Positions 42,864 to 51,763 of a stretch of DNA of 64,000 nucleotides are shown piece after piece (position 1 is the stretch's first letter; each line of letters starts with the position of its first letter). The notes beneath the pieces were generated by a model. That model saw nothing but the letters and a program-made list of their open reading frames with translations, did not search any database and was not told the DNA's origin. The stretch comes from Vineibacter terrae (GTDB lineage: Bacteria > Pseudomonadota > Alphaproteobacteria > Reyranellales > Reyranellaceae). Made by a program: the position numbers and the translations under genes. The DNA is taken from NCBI RefSeq assembly GCF_008039615.1, contig NZ_VDUZ01000006.1:1-64000 (forward strand), read 5' to 3'.

Positions 42864-43985
42864 TCACTGCCGATAGGATGGATGCCAGAAGGTCAGGGCC
42901 CGCTCGCCCAGCGCCAGCACGGCGTAGAACAGCGAGCCGGCCACGGCCGCGACCGCGATGGTTGCCCATACCATCTCGATATTCATGCGGCCGACCTCCG
43001 TCGAGATGCGGAAGCCCATGCCCAGGATGGGCGTGCCGAAGAACTCGGCGACGATAGCGCCGATCAACGATAGCGTCGAATTGATCTTGAGCGCGTTGAA
43101 GATGAAGGGCAGCGCATTGGGCAGCCGCAGGCGCAGCAGCGTCTGCCAGTAGCTGGCGGCGTAGGAACGCATCAGGTCGCGCTCCATGTCGCCGGCGGCG
43201 TGCAGTCCGGCCAGGGCGTTCACCAGCATCGGGAAGAAGGTCATCACGACGATGACGGCGACCTTGGACTGCCAGTCGAAGCCGAACCACATCACCATGA
43301 TGGGCGCGATGCCCACGATCGGGATGGCGCTGACCAGCGCCCCCAGCGGCAGCAGTCCGCGCTGCAGGAAAGGCGAGCGGTCGATCAGGATGGCGACCAG
43401 GAAGCCGCTGCCGGAGCCCAGCGCGAAGCCCGTCAGCACTGACTTCAGGAAGGTCTGGCGGAAATCCTGGGCCAGCACGTCGGCGCTGGCGGCGATCACC
43501 CGGCCGATCTGGCTCGGGCCGGGCAGCAGCACGCGCGGGATCGCGAAGCCGCCCACCACGACTTCCCAGAGGTAGAGCAGCCACAGCCCGAACAGGGCGG
43601 GCACGAGGACGTCGTGCACCAGGCGGTTGGGCGCCGTGCCGGCCAGCAGCTGGAGCGCGCGCCAAGTCAGGCACACGAGCGCGACGACCACCAGCCACAG
43701 GCCCGGCGCCTCCGTCTCCAGCGTCAGGCCGGCGCCCAGCAGCGCCAGCGGCCCGGCCGCGCCCAGCACGACGGCCACCGCCAATGTCAGGCCTGCGGCC
43801 AATCCCTGTGGCCGCGTCAGCGCCGCCCAGCCCGCCAGCACGCAAGCCGCAGCCAGGCCGATGATCACGGGGCCCTGGCCGGACCAGTACGCCGCGCCGG
43901 CCTCGTCGCGACCCACCGGCAGGACCAGGGCCGCCAGAAGCAGGACCAGGGCCAGGGCGCACAGCCAGTCAGGCCGGCGGCTCAT
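42864..43985 (-). CDS. ABC transporter permease (NitT/TauT type), long form
   Basis: 373 residues, about 120 longer at the N-terminus than a standard SsuC-type permease, with extra membrane segments (LCALALVLLLAALVLPVG, VIIGLAAACVLAGWAAL, LAVAVVLGAAGPLALLGAG). The C-terminal BPD domain has the DLMRSYAASYWQTLLRLRLPNALPFIFNALK EAA-type loop (in pieces) that meets the ATPase. Its ATG overlaps the stop of the other permease by ATGA. The two form a heterodimeric channel. Confidence 0.88.
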   Translation of the reverse strand: MSRRPDWLCALALVLLLAALVLPVGRDEAGAAYWSGQGPVIIGLAAACVLAGWAALTRPQGLAAGLTLAVAVVLGAAGPLALLGAGLTLETEAPGLWLVVVALVCLTWRALQLLAGTAPNRLVHDVLVPALFGLWLLYLWEVVVGGFAIPRVLLPGPSQIGRVIAASADVLAQDFRQTFLKSVLTGFALGSGSGFLVAILIDRSPFLQRGLLPLGALVSAIPIVGIAPIMVMWFGFDWQSKVAVIVVMTFFPMLVNALAGLHAAGDMERDLMRSYAASYWQTLLRLRLPNALPFIFNALKINSTLSLIGAIVAEFFGTPILGMGFRISTEVGRMNIEMVWATIAVAAVAGSLFYAVLALGERALTFWHPSYRQ

Positions 43986-44869
43986 GGCCGGGCCCCCATA
44001 CGCTGCAGGGTCAGGCGCTCGGCCAGCCCGACCAGGGCCACCAGCACCATGCCCAGAAGCGCCGCCATCACCAGCGCGGCCCAGATCTGGACGGTCTGAC
44101 CATAGTAGGAGCCGCTGAGCAGCCGCGCGCCGATGCCTTCCTGGCCGCCGGTCGGCAACTCGCCCACGATGGCGCCCACCAGGCTGATGCCGATCGCCAC
44201 CTTGAGCGAGGCGAACAGGAAGGGCACCGAGGCGGGACTGTGCAGCTTCCAGAACACCTGTGCCGGCGACGCCGAGTAGGTGCGCATCAGGTCGAGCTGC
44301 AGCGGATCGGGCGAGCGCAGGCCCTTGATCATGCCGATCGCCACCGGGAAGAAGCACAGGTACATCGAGATGATGGCCTTGGGCAGCAGACCGGTGAAGC
44401 CGGCGTTGCCCAGCACCACGATGATCATCGGCGCGATGGCCAGGATCGGGATGGTCTGGGAGGCGATGATCCAGGGCAGCAGCGACCGGTCGAGCGTGCG
44501 CACATGCACGATGCCGACCGCCAGCAGCACACCCAGCACGATGCCCAGCGCGAAGCCGAGCACGGTCGATGACGCCGTCACCAGCGTGTGGTAGGCGAGG
44601 CTGCGGCGTGACGTGATCTCCTGCTCGAACACCGACTCGTAGAGCTCGATCGCCACCTGGTGCGGCGCCGGCAGCACCGGGCGCTCCATCGACCAGGTCG
44701 CGTCGACCAGCTCCCGCAAGGTCCAGTCGGGCTTGTCGCTGAAGACGATCGAGATCACCTGCGGCGCGTTCAGCCACACAGCCGCGGCGTACCAGATCAC
44801 CAGCAGCACCAGCAGCACGGTGGCGAGCGGCAGCGCATAGCCCTCGCGCCAGGACCGCAGCAGGGTCAT
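43982..44869 (-). CDS. ABC transporter permease (NitT/TauT type)
   Basis: 295 residues, with about six membrane segments and the EAA loop DLMRTYSASPAQVFWKLHSPASVPF. A large periplasmic-type loop between the first and second segments (PDWTLRELVDATWSMERPVLPAPHQV) is usual for this family. ATG 44869 used; 44881 is an option. Upstream of and coupled to the long permease. Cytoplasmic-membrane part of the pyrimidine-linked transporter. Confidence 0.88.
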   Translation of the reverse strand: MTLLRSWREGYALPLATVLLVLLVIWYAAAVWLNAPQVISIVFSDKPDWTLRELVDATWSMERPVLPAPHQVAIELYESVFEQEITSRRSLAYHTLVTASSTVLGFALGIVLGVLLAVGIVHVRTLDRSLLPWIIASQTIPILAIAPMIIVVLGNAGFTGLLPKAIISMYLCFFPVAIGMIKGLRSPDPLQLDLMRTYSASPAQVFWKLHSPASVPFLFASLKVAIGISLVGAIVGELPTGGQEGIGARLLSGSYYGQTVQIWAALVMAALLGMVLVALVGLAERLTLQRMGARP

Positions 44870-44917
44870 GCCGCCTCCCATGCCTTCCGCGTGTGGAAGG
44901 CAGAAGGCGTGACGAGG

Positions 44918-45715
44918 CTAGTCGTCATAGCTATGCCCGGCCCGCAGCGCGACGCGCACGCGGTGCGCGATCTTCAGGAACGCCGCGGTCTCGCGCACGT
45001 CCAGCGTGCGGTCGGGCGGCAGGTCGCTGTCGATCACCTCCAGGATGCGGCCCGGCCGCGGCGACATCACCACGATGCGGTTGGACAGGAACACGGCCTC
45101 CGAGATCGAATGTGTCACGAAGATCACCGTCACCCGCGTGCGCTCCCACAGCCGCAGGAGATGCTCGTTGAGGTGGTCGCGGGTGATCTCGTCCAGCGCC
45201 CCGAACGGCTCGTCCATCAGCAGCAGGTCGGGCTCGAAGCCCAGCGCGCGTGCGATCGAGACGCGCTGCTGCATGCCACCGGAGAGCTGCCACGGGAACT
45301 TGTTCTCGAACCCCTGCAGGCCCACCAGCGCCAGGTACTTCTCGGCTCGGGCCCGGCGTTCGGCCTTGGCCATGCCCATGATCTCCAGCGGCAGGGTGAG
45401 GTTGCGCCGCACCGTGCGCCAGGGATAGAGCGCCGGTGCCTGGAAGACATAGCCGTAGGCGCGCTGCAGGCGTGCCTGCTCCGGGCTCATGCCGTTGACG
45501 GTGATGCTGCCGTCGGTCGGCTCGACCAGGTTGGCGATCACCCGCATCAGCGTGGTCTTGCCGCAGCCCGAGGGCCCGATGAACGAGACGAACTCGCCGC
45601 GCTGGACCCGCAGGTCGACATCCGACAGGGCCAGCACGGGCGCATCGGCGGTGTGATACGTCAGCGACAGCTTGCGGATATCGATCGCGGCCGTACGGGC
45701 ATCAGGCGCGGTCAT
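44918..45715 (-). CDS. ABC transporter ATP-binding protein (NitT/TauT type)
   Basis: 265 residues. Walker A GPSGCGKTT, Q-loop FQAPALYPWRTV, signature LSGGMQQRVSIARAL, Walker B LLLMDEPFGALDE, and H-loop FVTHSISEAV are all intact. Drives the transporter with the two permeases and the binding protein. A 19-bp-arm hairpin separates it from preA upstream in the same operon. Confidence 0.93.
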   Translation of the reverse strand: MTAPDARTAAIDIRKLSLTYHTADAPVLALSDVDLRVQRGEFVSFIGPSGCGKTTLMRVIANLVEPTDGSITVNGMSPEQARLQRAYGYVFQAPALYPWRTVRRNLTLPLEIMGMAKAERRARAEKYLALVGLQGFENKFPWQLSGGMQQRVSIARALGFEPDLLLMDEPFGALDEITRDHLNEHLLRLWERTRVTVIFVTHSISEAVFLSNRIVVMSPRPGRILEVIDSDLPPDRTLDVRETAAFLKIAHRVRVALRAGHSYDD

Positions 45716-45729
45716 GCATCACACCGAGG

Positions 45730-45782
45730 CTGTCAGCCCGGATGCAGCGACGGCTCTTTCCCGGCTGCGTCCGGGCTGACAG
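45730..45782 (-). promoter_or_regulatory. Long hairpin between preA and the transporter ATPase gene
   Basis: Arms of 19 bases (CTGTCAGCCCGGATGCAGC and its complement with one mismatch) about a 15-nt loop, within the minus-strand operon. No T-run follows. It may attenuate or stabilise the downstream transporter message, or be a short dispersed repeat. Confidence 0.5.
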
Positions 45783-45808
45783 GAGGGCGCGCTCGACATG
45801 GTCGTCAT

Positions 45809-47086
45809 CTACTCCGCGGCCTGGCGCATCGGGTTGTTGGGGTGCTGCGTCCAGTTGAGGTAAGGCTTGCCGGTCTCCACCTCGACCATGCTGATGCAGC
45901 CGGTCACCGGACAGGCATGCATGCAGAGATTGCAGCCCACGCACTCGGCGTCGATCACCTCGTAGTGGCGCTCGCCGTCGATGCGCGTGGCCGCGACCGC
46001 CTGGTGCGAGGTGTCCTCGCAGGCGATATGGCACAGGCCGCATTTGATGCAGCGGTCCTGATCGATGCGCGCCACGATCCTGTGGTTGAGGTTGAGGTAT
46101 TGCCAGTCGGTGACGTTGGGCACGGCGCGGCCGACCACCGCCGGCAGGTCGGCGTAGCCCTTCTCGTCCAGCCAGTTGCCGAGACCGTCGACCAGGTCGT
46201 CGATGATCTTGAAGCCGTAGTGCATGGCTGCGGTGCAGACCTGGACCGAGCCTGCACCCAGCGCCAGGAACTCGGCGGCGTCGCGCCAGGTGGCGATGCC
46301 GCCGATGCCCGAGATCGGCAGGCCGGCGCAGTGCGGGTCGCGCGCGATCTCGGCCACCATGTGCAGCGCGATCGGCTTGACGGCCGGCCCGCAATAGCCG
46401 CCATGCGTGCCCTTGCCGTCGACCGTCGGCGCCGGCGCCATCGCGTCGAGGTCGACCGCGATGATGGAGTTCACGGTATTGATCAGCGACACCGCGTCGG
46501 CGCCGCCTTGCCGCGCCGCGCGTGCCGGGCCCAGGATGTTCGTGACGTTGGGCGTCAGCTTGACCAGAACGGGCATGCGGGTGTGCTGCTTGCACCAGCG
46601 CGTCACCATCTCGATGTATTCCGGCACCTGGCCCACCGCGGCCCCCATGCCGCGCTCGGACATGCCGTGCGGGCAGCCGAAGTTCAGCTCGACGCCGTCG
46701 CAGGCGGTGTCCTCGACCGTGGCGAGGATGCTCTTCCAGCTCTCCTCGACGCAGGGCACCATCAGGGAGACGATCAGCGCCCGGTCAGGCCAGTCGCGCT
46801 TGACCTGCTTGATCTCGCGCAGGTTCACCTCCAGCGGCCGGTCGGTGATCAGCTCGATGTTGTTGAAGCCGACCATGCGCTGGCCGTTGACCTCCAGCGT
46901 GCCATAGCGCGAGGCGGTGTTGACGACCGGCGGTCCGGCCTCGCCCAGGGTCTTCCAGACGGCGCCGCCCCAGCCGGCCTTGAAGGCCCGCACGACGTTG
47001 TATTCCTTGTCGGTGGGCGGCGCCGATGCCAGCCAGAACGGGTTGGGCGACTTGATGCCGGCGAAGGTGCAACGCAGGTCGGCCAT
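45809..47086 (-). CDS. preA: Dihydropyrimidine dehydrogenase, catalytic subunit PreA
   Basis: Reduces uracil and thymine to the 5,6-dihydro forms with NADH, together with PreT. 425 residues. FMN barrel: LELNFGCPHGMSERGMG-type block with Asn135 and the catalytic base Cys138, LTPNVTNI, and GGIATWRDAAEFLALGAGSVQVCTA. Two C-terminal [4Fe-4S] motifs: CIKCGLCHIACE and CVGCNLCMHACP. Twelve bases separate it from preT. All DPD key residues seem present. Confidence 0.94.
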   Translation of the reverse strand: MADLRCTFAGIKSPNPFWLASAPPTDKEYNVVRAFKAGWGGAVWKTLGEAGPPVVNTASRYGTLEVNGQRMVGFNNIELITDRPLEVNLREIKQVKRDWPDRALIVSLMVPCVEESWKSILATVEDTACDGVELNFGCPHGMSERGMGAAVGQVPEYIEMVTRWCKQHTRMPVLVKLTPNVTNILGPARAARQGGADAVSLINTVNSIIAVDLDAMAPAPTVDGKGTHGGYCGPAVKPIALHMVAEIARDPHCAGLPISGIGGIATWRDAAEFLALGAGSVQVCTAAMHYGFKIIDDLVDGLGNWLDEKGYADLPAVVGRAVPNVTDWQYLNLNHRIVARIDQDRCIKCGLCHIACEDTSHQAVAATRIDGERHYEVIDAECVGCNLCMHACPVTGCISMVEVETGKPYLNWTQHPNNPMRQAAE

Positions 47087-47098
47087 GGCGGTCCTCCC

Positions 47099-48430
47099 TC
47101 AGGCGTTTCGCAGGTAGCGGTCGATCGCATGCGCTGCGCGCTTGCCGTCCTGCACCGCGCTCACGGTGAGATCGGGGCCCGCGACACAGTCGCCGCCGGC
47201 CCAGACATCGGGCAGCGAGGTGCGGCCTTCGGCGTCGACGGCGATGCGGCCGGCCTGCAGCTCAAGCAGGGCCTGTCCGCCTTCGCTCACGGGCGCGGCC
47301 ACGAACACCTGTCCGATCGCCTTGAACAGCATGTCCGTTTCCAAGGTGAAGCGGCGGCCCGGGCCGCCGGCGGCGGTCGACTCGAATTCGGCCGCGGCCA
47401 GCCGTCCGCTATCGCCGATCAGGCGCACCGGCCGCGCCCAGTGCCGGATGCGAACGCCGTTGGTCTGGGCGAAATCCTGCTCATGACCCGTTGCGCCCAT
47501 GTTCTGCGGCCCGCGACGATAGACGATCGTGACATCCTCGGCGCCCAGCCGTCGCGCCTGCACCGCGATGTCGATTGCGGTGTTGCCGCCGCCGATCACC
47601 ACCACGCGCCGGCCGATGGACAGTGCCGACTTGTCGTCGGCCTGACGCAGCCGCTCGATATAGGCCACCGCGTCCTCGACCCCGGCCAGCGCTTCATTGT
47701 CCAGCTGCAGCGCGTTCACGCCGCCGAGGCCGGTGCCGATAAACACCGCGTCGTGGTCGCGGCGCAGCTGGGCGAGGGTCACGTCGCGCCCCAGCGCCTG
47801 GCCGGTCCGCAGCTCGATGCCGCCCAACGACAGGATGAAGCCGACTTCACGCTGGGCGAAATCGTGCGGCACCTTGTAGGCGGCCACGCCGTGCTCGTTG
47901 AGGCCGCCGGCCTTGGGCCGCGCCTCGAACACCGTGACGGCATGGCCCAGCAGCGCCAGACGATGGGCGCAGGCCAGCCCCGCCGGGCCGGCACCGACGA
48001 CAGCGACCGTCTTGCCGCTGGACTTGGCGCGCTGGAACGGCTGGATGCCTCTGTCGAGCAGCCAGTCGGTGGCGTAGCGCTGCAGGGCACCGATATTGAC
48101 CGGCTTGCCTTCCTGCGCCGTGCGCACACAGGCCTGCTCGCACAGGATCTCCGTCGGGCAGACGCGGGCGCAGGCGCCGCCCATGATGTTCTCTTCCAGG
48201 ATGGTGACGGCCGAGCCCTTGACGTTGTCGGTCGCGATCTTGCGGATGAAGCCTGGTATGTCGATGCCGGTCGGGCAGGCCTCCAGGCAGGGCGCGTCGT
48301 GGCAGAAATAGCAGCGGCTGGCCTCGACCAGCGCCCGCTTGCGGTCGAGCGGCGCCTCGATGTCGTCGAAGTTGCGCTGGTACTGGTCGGCAGAAAGCCG
48401 ATTGGCCGCGATATCACCGATGTCTGGCAT
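47099..48430 (-). CDS. preT: Dihydropyrimidine dehydrogenase, NAD-binding subunit PreT
   Basis: 443 residues. N-terminal Fe-S domain with CYFCHDAPCLEACP and CARVCPTEILCEQAC, then FAD site VGAGPAGLACA and NAD site VVIGGGNTAIDIA, as in PreT and the glutamate synthase small subunit. It feeds electrons to PreA. First gene of the six-gene minus-strand operon, divergent from rutR with a RutR box 86-101 bp upstream. Confidence 0.93.
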   Translation of the reverse strand: MPDIGDIAANRLSADQYQRNFDDIEAPLDRKRALVEASRCYFCHDAPCLEACPTGIDIPGFIRKIATDNVKGSAVTILEENIMGGACARVCPTEILCEQACVRTAQEGKPVNIGALQRYATDWLLDRGIQPFQRAKSSGKTVAVVGAGPAGLACAHRLALLGHAVTVFEARPKAGGLNEHGVAAYKVPHDFAQREVGFILSLGGIELRTGQALGRDVTLAQLRRDHDAVFIGTGLGGVNALQLDNEALAGVEDAVAYIERLRQADDKSALSIGRRVVVIGGGNTAIDIAVQARRLGAEDVTIVYRRGPQNMGATGHEQDFAQTNGVRIRHWARPVRLIGDSGRLAAAEFESTAAGGPGRRFTLETDMLFKAIGQVFVAAPVSEGGQALLELQAGRIAVDAEGRTSLPDVWAGGDCVAGPDLTVSAVQDGKRAAHAIDRYLRNA

Positions 48431-48515
48431 CGTCGCCCTGGCCTTCGGATGGCATGTCCGCGGGGCCGGCTGGATGCCGGCGTGCCTTCCTCTTGCGAAT
48501 CACAGTAGTCAAGAA

Positions 48516-48531
48516 CTGACCAAACGGTCAA
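48516..48531. promoter_or_regulatory. RutR box between rutR and preT
   Basis: CTGACCAAACGGTCAA matches TTGACCA-N2-TGGTCAA at 12 of 14 fixed positions. It ends nine bases before the rutR start codon and lies upstream of the divergent preT, so it probably represses both and is released by uracil or thymine. Confidence 0.8.
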
Positions 48532-48540
48532 GATTTAGGG

Positions 48541-49215
48541 ATGAGCAAGCGAGCCCAGGGAAGGGGCGGCAGCATCCGCGCCCGCAACGAGGCGCGTATC
48601 CTGGTCGCCGCCGAGGCGGTCTTTGCTGAAGCCGGGTTCCAAGGCGCTACCACGGCGGCGATCGCTGCCCGGGCCAAGCTGCCCAAGGCCAACCTGCACT
48701 ACTACTTCGGCACCAAGCAGGCGCTGTACCGCGCCGTGCTGGCCAATATCCTGGATCTTTGGTTGGGGGCGCTCGACGCCATCCGCGCCGATCGGCAACC
48801 CGCCGAAGCGCTGCGTGACTACATCAGCAGCAAGATGCACTGGTCAAGGCAGCGGCCCAACGCGTCGAAGGTGTTCGCCAACGAGATCCTGCACGGCGCG
48901 CCGCAGCTCGGCGGCTATCTGGCGACGGATCTGCGCCGCCGCGTGGGGCAGAAAGCCGTAGTGCTGCGGCGCTGGGCGCGGCAGGGCCTGATGGATCCGG
49001 TCGACCCGGTGCATCTCGTTTTCACCCTCTGGGCGATGACACAGCACTATGCTGACTTCGAGATGCAGGTGCGGGCCGTCCTGGGGCGCCAGCGGCTGAC
49101 CGAGGCCGACTACACCGCAGCGACCGACACGATCGTGAAGCTGGTCCTTGATGGCTGCAAGGTGACGTCAGGGCCACCCCGCAAGGCCGGTCAGGGCCTC
49201 AGGAGGTCGCCGTAG
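48541..49215 (+). CDS. rutR: TetR family regulator of pyrimidine catabolism (RutR type)
   Basis: 224 residues. N-terminal TetR helix-turn-helix (ILVAAEAVFAEAGFQGATTAAIAARAKLPKANLHYYFGTKQALY in blocks) and a C-terminal domain with KVFANEILHGAP and the LWAMTQHYADFEMQ segment, as in RutR, which binds uracil and thymine. Divergent from preT with a RutR box between. The 3' end overlaps the convergent ureidopropionase gene by 25 bp. The KLPKANLHYYF recognition helix closely follows the E. coli RutR form. Confidence 0.9.
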   Translation: MSKRAQGRGGSIRARNEARILVAAEAVFAEAGFQGATTAAIAARAKLPKANLHYYFGTKQALYRAVLANILDLWLGALDAIRADRQPAEALRDYISSKMHWSRQRPNASKVFANEILHGAPQLGGYLATDLRRRVGQKAVVLRRWARQGLMDPVDPVHLVFTLWAMTQHYADFEMQVRAVLGRQRLTEADYTAATDTIVKLVLDGCKVTSGPPRKAGQGLRRSP

Positions 49216-50054
49216 GTTTCCGGCCGGCGATCGCGGAAGAACTGCCAGAGGTTGCGCACCTCGCGCACCATCTCGAGGTCCATGTCGGCGGTGACGAGCT
49301 CGTCCTTGTCGCTGCTGGCCTGGGCGATGATCTCGCCGCGCGGATTGACGAAATAGCTCGAGCCGTAGAACGTGCCGATGTTCCACGGTGCCTCGGTGCC
49401 GATGCGGTTGACCGCGCCGATGTAGCAGCCGTTGGCTACGGCGGCGGCGGGCTGCTCCAGCTCCCACAGATACTGGCTGAGGCCTGCCACCGTGGCGGAC
49501 GGATTGACGATGTACTCGGCGCCGTTCAGCGCCAGAGCCCGCCATCCCTCGGGGAAGTGGCGATCGTAGCAGATGTAGACGCCCAGCTTGCAGTAAGCGG
49601 TCTGGAACACCGGGTAGCTGAGGTTCCCCGGCCGAAAGAAGAACTTTTCGTAGAAGCCGGCCACCTGCGGGATATGCACCTTGCGGTACTTGCCGAGATA
49701 CTTGCCGTCGGCGTCGATCACGGCGGCCGTGTTGTAGTAGACGCCGGTGATCTCCTCCTCATAGATCGGTGCCACGATCACCATGGCATGCTTGCGGGCC
49801 AGCTCCTGCATCAGCGTCACGGTCGGGCCGTCGGGGATCCGCTCGACGGCGGCATACCATTTGCTGTCCTGGCTCGGACAGAAATAGGGCTGGGTGAACA
49901 CCTCCTGCATGCACAGGACCTGCACGCCTTGCCGCGCGGCGGCCTCGATCAACGGCGTGTGCGCCTCGATCATGTGCCTGCGGATGACGGCCGGCTCCAG
50001 GTTGGTGCCGCCTTTGAGCTGCATCTGGATCAGTCCGCCCTTGAGCGTGGTCAT
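49191..50054 (-). CDS. pydC: Beta-ureidopropionase / N-carbamoyl-beta-alanine hydrolase (nitrilase fold)
   Basis: Completes reductive pyrimidine breakdown: N-carbamoyl-beta-alanine to beta-alanine, CO2 and ammonia. 287 residues. Catalytic triad Glu51 (MQEVF), Lys125 (KYRKVHIP) and Cys162 (YICYDRHFPE). The ALNGAEYIVNPSA block and FFRPGNL fit the beta-ureidopropionase subgroup. ATG 50054 is used. It lies beyond rutR on the minus strand and overlaps it, so the two are linked physically. No RutR box is visible upstream. Confidence 0.88.
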   Translation of the reverse strand: MTTLKGGLIQMQLKGGTNLEPAVIRRHMIEAHTPLIEAAARQGVQVLCMQEVFTQPYFCPSQDSKWYAAVERIPDGPTVTLMQELARKHAMVIVAPIYEEEITGVYYNTAAVIDADGKYLGKYRKVHIPQVAGFYEKFFFRPGNLSYPVFQTAYCKLGVYICYDRHFPEGWRALALNGAEYIVNPSATVAGLSQYLWELEQPAAAVANGCYIGAVNRIGTEAPWNIGTFYGSSYFVNPRGEIIAQASSDKDELVTADMDLEMVREVRNLWQFFRDRRPETYGDLLRP

Positions 50055-50153
50055 GGTGCGCTCCCGGCGCCGCGATCGGGCGCCGGTGCATCCTGGCACG
50101 AAATACAGGCGGCAGCGACTGGCGAGGTCAGAGCTGCGGCCGTGGTCGGACCG

Positions 50154-50357
50154 CTACAGGGCGGTGGTGACGGACGAGCCGAAGAGGAAATTGGACACAA
50201 AGCCGACGAGAAGGATGCCGATAGCGATCAACCCGATAAGCGTCGCGTAATCCAGGATGGTTCTCCCCAACGCCGCAATCCGGCGAGAGCGGTCGTTCAT
50301 CTGCCCGGTCGGTTCGGCTGCATGGGCTCGCGCTTCATACATGTCCCGAGGGTTCAT
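50154..50357 (-). CDS. Small single-pass membrane protein
   Basis: 67 residues: a soluble basic N-terminal half (MNPRDMYEARAHAAEPTG, then MNDRSRRIAALG) and one hydrophobic helix (YATLIGLIAIGILLVGFVSN), ending SSVTTAL. ATG 50357 has GGGAGAG eight bases upstream. It resembles Flp-type pilin or small inner-membrane proteins in plan only; no family is recognised. Confidence 0.6.
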   Translation of the reverse strand: MNPRDMYEARAHAAEPTGQMNDRSRRIAALGRTILDYATLIGLIAIGILLVGFVSNFLFGSSVTTAL

Positions 50358-50668
50358 AAAGTCTCTCCCGTCCAGAACCTTGGTGTCGGCTGATGGGCTC
50401 GGCGGCATGCCCGTACTGCATGGGACATGCATCTTGCCGATTTCCCCGACCACGGTACGGCCGGCTGGCAGCTTGCCCCGCGGCGCCGATCCTGCGCGGT
50501 CTTGCTGGACCAATGCCGCAGAACCGGATTGGTTGCCAGCGGTGGGTCCACGAGCCACAAGATTCTTACAGCGAGCAGTCGCCTTTGACGGTAAACTCTT
50601 CACGTGCAACGCAAACACTCCCTCGTTGCACGGGGTGTGCACAGGGAGGCTGCCGACTGGAGCGGCCC
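50358..50668. other. Intergenic gap without clear features
   Basis: About 310 bp between the divergent small membrane protein and the small plus-strand ORF. It presumably holds both promoters; I see a possible TTGACG box near 50583 but no matching second element, and no repeat or RNA gene. Confidence 0.4.
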
Positions 50669-50959
50669 ATGGCGCGAAGCGCTGATGCGCGTACCCTCAA
50701 GCGGATGGTCGAGGATCTCGACGATGCGCTCGAGTTCAACCTTCCTTTCATCGCCACGGCCGAGAGTGACGCTTGGCAGCAGGTGCACGAGCTTTTGCGG
50801 TTGATCGGACATTTTGCCGACGAAGCGCACGCGCCTGACATGGTCTGGCGTGATGCCGAGGCGAGCCTGCAGGAGCTGCACGAAGCGCTGCTGGCTGCAG
50901 TCTCCCGCGGCCGCGACCAAGCGCGGCAGGCGGCTGACCCGGCGCAGCCAGCGAGCTAG
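50669..50959 (+). CDS. Small acidic helical protein of unknown function
   Basis: 96 residues, highly helical and acidic (RMVEDLDDALEFNLPFIATAESDAWQQVHELLRLIGHFADEAH). Start at ATG 50669 with GGAG seven bases upstream. It ends just before the pcp stop, convergent. No family is recognised; it could be a small regulatory or chaperone-like protein, or not be real. Confidence 0.45.
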   Translation: MARSADARTLKRMVEDLDDALEFNLPFIATAESDAWQQVHELLRLIGHFADEAHAPDMVWRDAEASLQELHEALLAAVSRGRDQARQAADPAQPAS

Positions 50960-50966
50960 ACCGCAA

Positions 50967-51617
50967 TCAGTGAAGCGCTCCGGCGGCAAGTTGAATGTCG
51001 TCGCTCACCTCGATGGACGTCTCGATCGCGATGCGCAGCGCTGCGATCAGGGTATCGAGCGCCAGGCTCGGGCTGCCGGGATGGCGGGCCGCCTGCTCCG
51101 GCAGGTAAGGTATGTGGATGAAGCCCGCGCGATGCACACCGCGGTGCGTCGTCTCCGCGAGATGGCGCAGCACATAGAAAGTGTGGTTGCAAACGAATGT
51201 GCCGGCGGTGTTGGACACCTGCGCCGGCAATCCGGCGCGACGCAGGCGCTGCAGGATCGCCTTTACGGGCAGCGTGGTGAAATAGGCCGCGGGCGCGCCG
51301 GCCACGACCGGCCGGTCGATGGGTTGCGCACCATCATTGTCGGCAATCCGCGCGTCGTCGACATTGATGGCGATGCGTTCCAGCGACACGTCGACCCGGC
51401 CTCCGGCTTGGCCGACGCAGATCACGATTTCCGGTGCAAGCGCCGTCAGCTCGTGGTCGAGGGCGTCGCGGACGGCACCGAAGGCACAAGGCAGCCGGCG
51501 CGCCACGACGGCATGTGATCCGCTGCGCCATCCGTCCAGCCGGCGCGCGACCTCCCAGGCCGGATTGATGCTCTCGCCGTCGAACGGCTCGAAGCCCGTG
51601 ACCAGAACCCGCTTCAC
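50967..51617 (-). CDS. pcp: Pyroglutamyl-peptidase I
   Basis: Removes N-terminal pyroglutamate from peptides. 216 residues if GTG 51617 is used, giving VKRVLVTGFEPFDGE, the family start; ATG 51671 would add 18 residues and has no support. Catalytic triad Glu80 (VSLERIAIN), Cys143 (NTAGTFVCN) and His168 (GFIHIP). Divergent from a gamma-glutamyltransferase gene: both deal with glutamyl-derived peptides, which may be meaningful. Confidence 0.9.
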   Translation of the reverse strand: MKRVLVTGFEPFDGESINPAWEVARRLDGWRSGSHAVVARRLPCAFGAVRDALDHELTALAPEIVICVGQAGGRVDVSLERIAINVDDARIADNDGAQPIDRPVVAGAPAAYFTTLPVKAILQRLRRAGLPAQVSNTAGTFVCNHTFYVLRHLAETTHRGVHRAGFIHIPYLPEQAARHPGSPSLALDTLIAALRIAIETSIEVSDDIQLAAGALH

Positions 51618-51763
51618 GCCCCGCAGCCTCCATGCTTGTGGCCGACCGTCGCGCCACGAACGGGAGCGCATCGTAGACCCGTCCTGCCCCGGGCTGTACG
51701 ATTTTGTCGGTTCATGGCGCCGTTCGCCGAGAAGCCCCAGGACGACAGAGGAACACCCGAGAA

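Noticed and set aside
44660-48508. Plus-strand open frame of 1282 codons opposite the transporter and preAT genes
   Set aside because: Antisense shadow (His/Arg/Gln-rich) over five well-supported genes.
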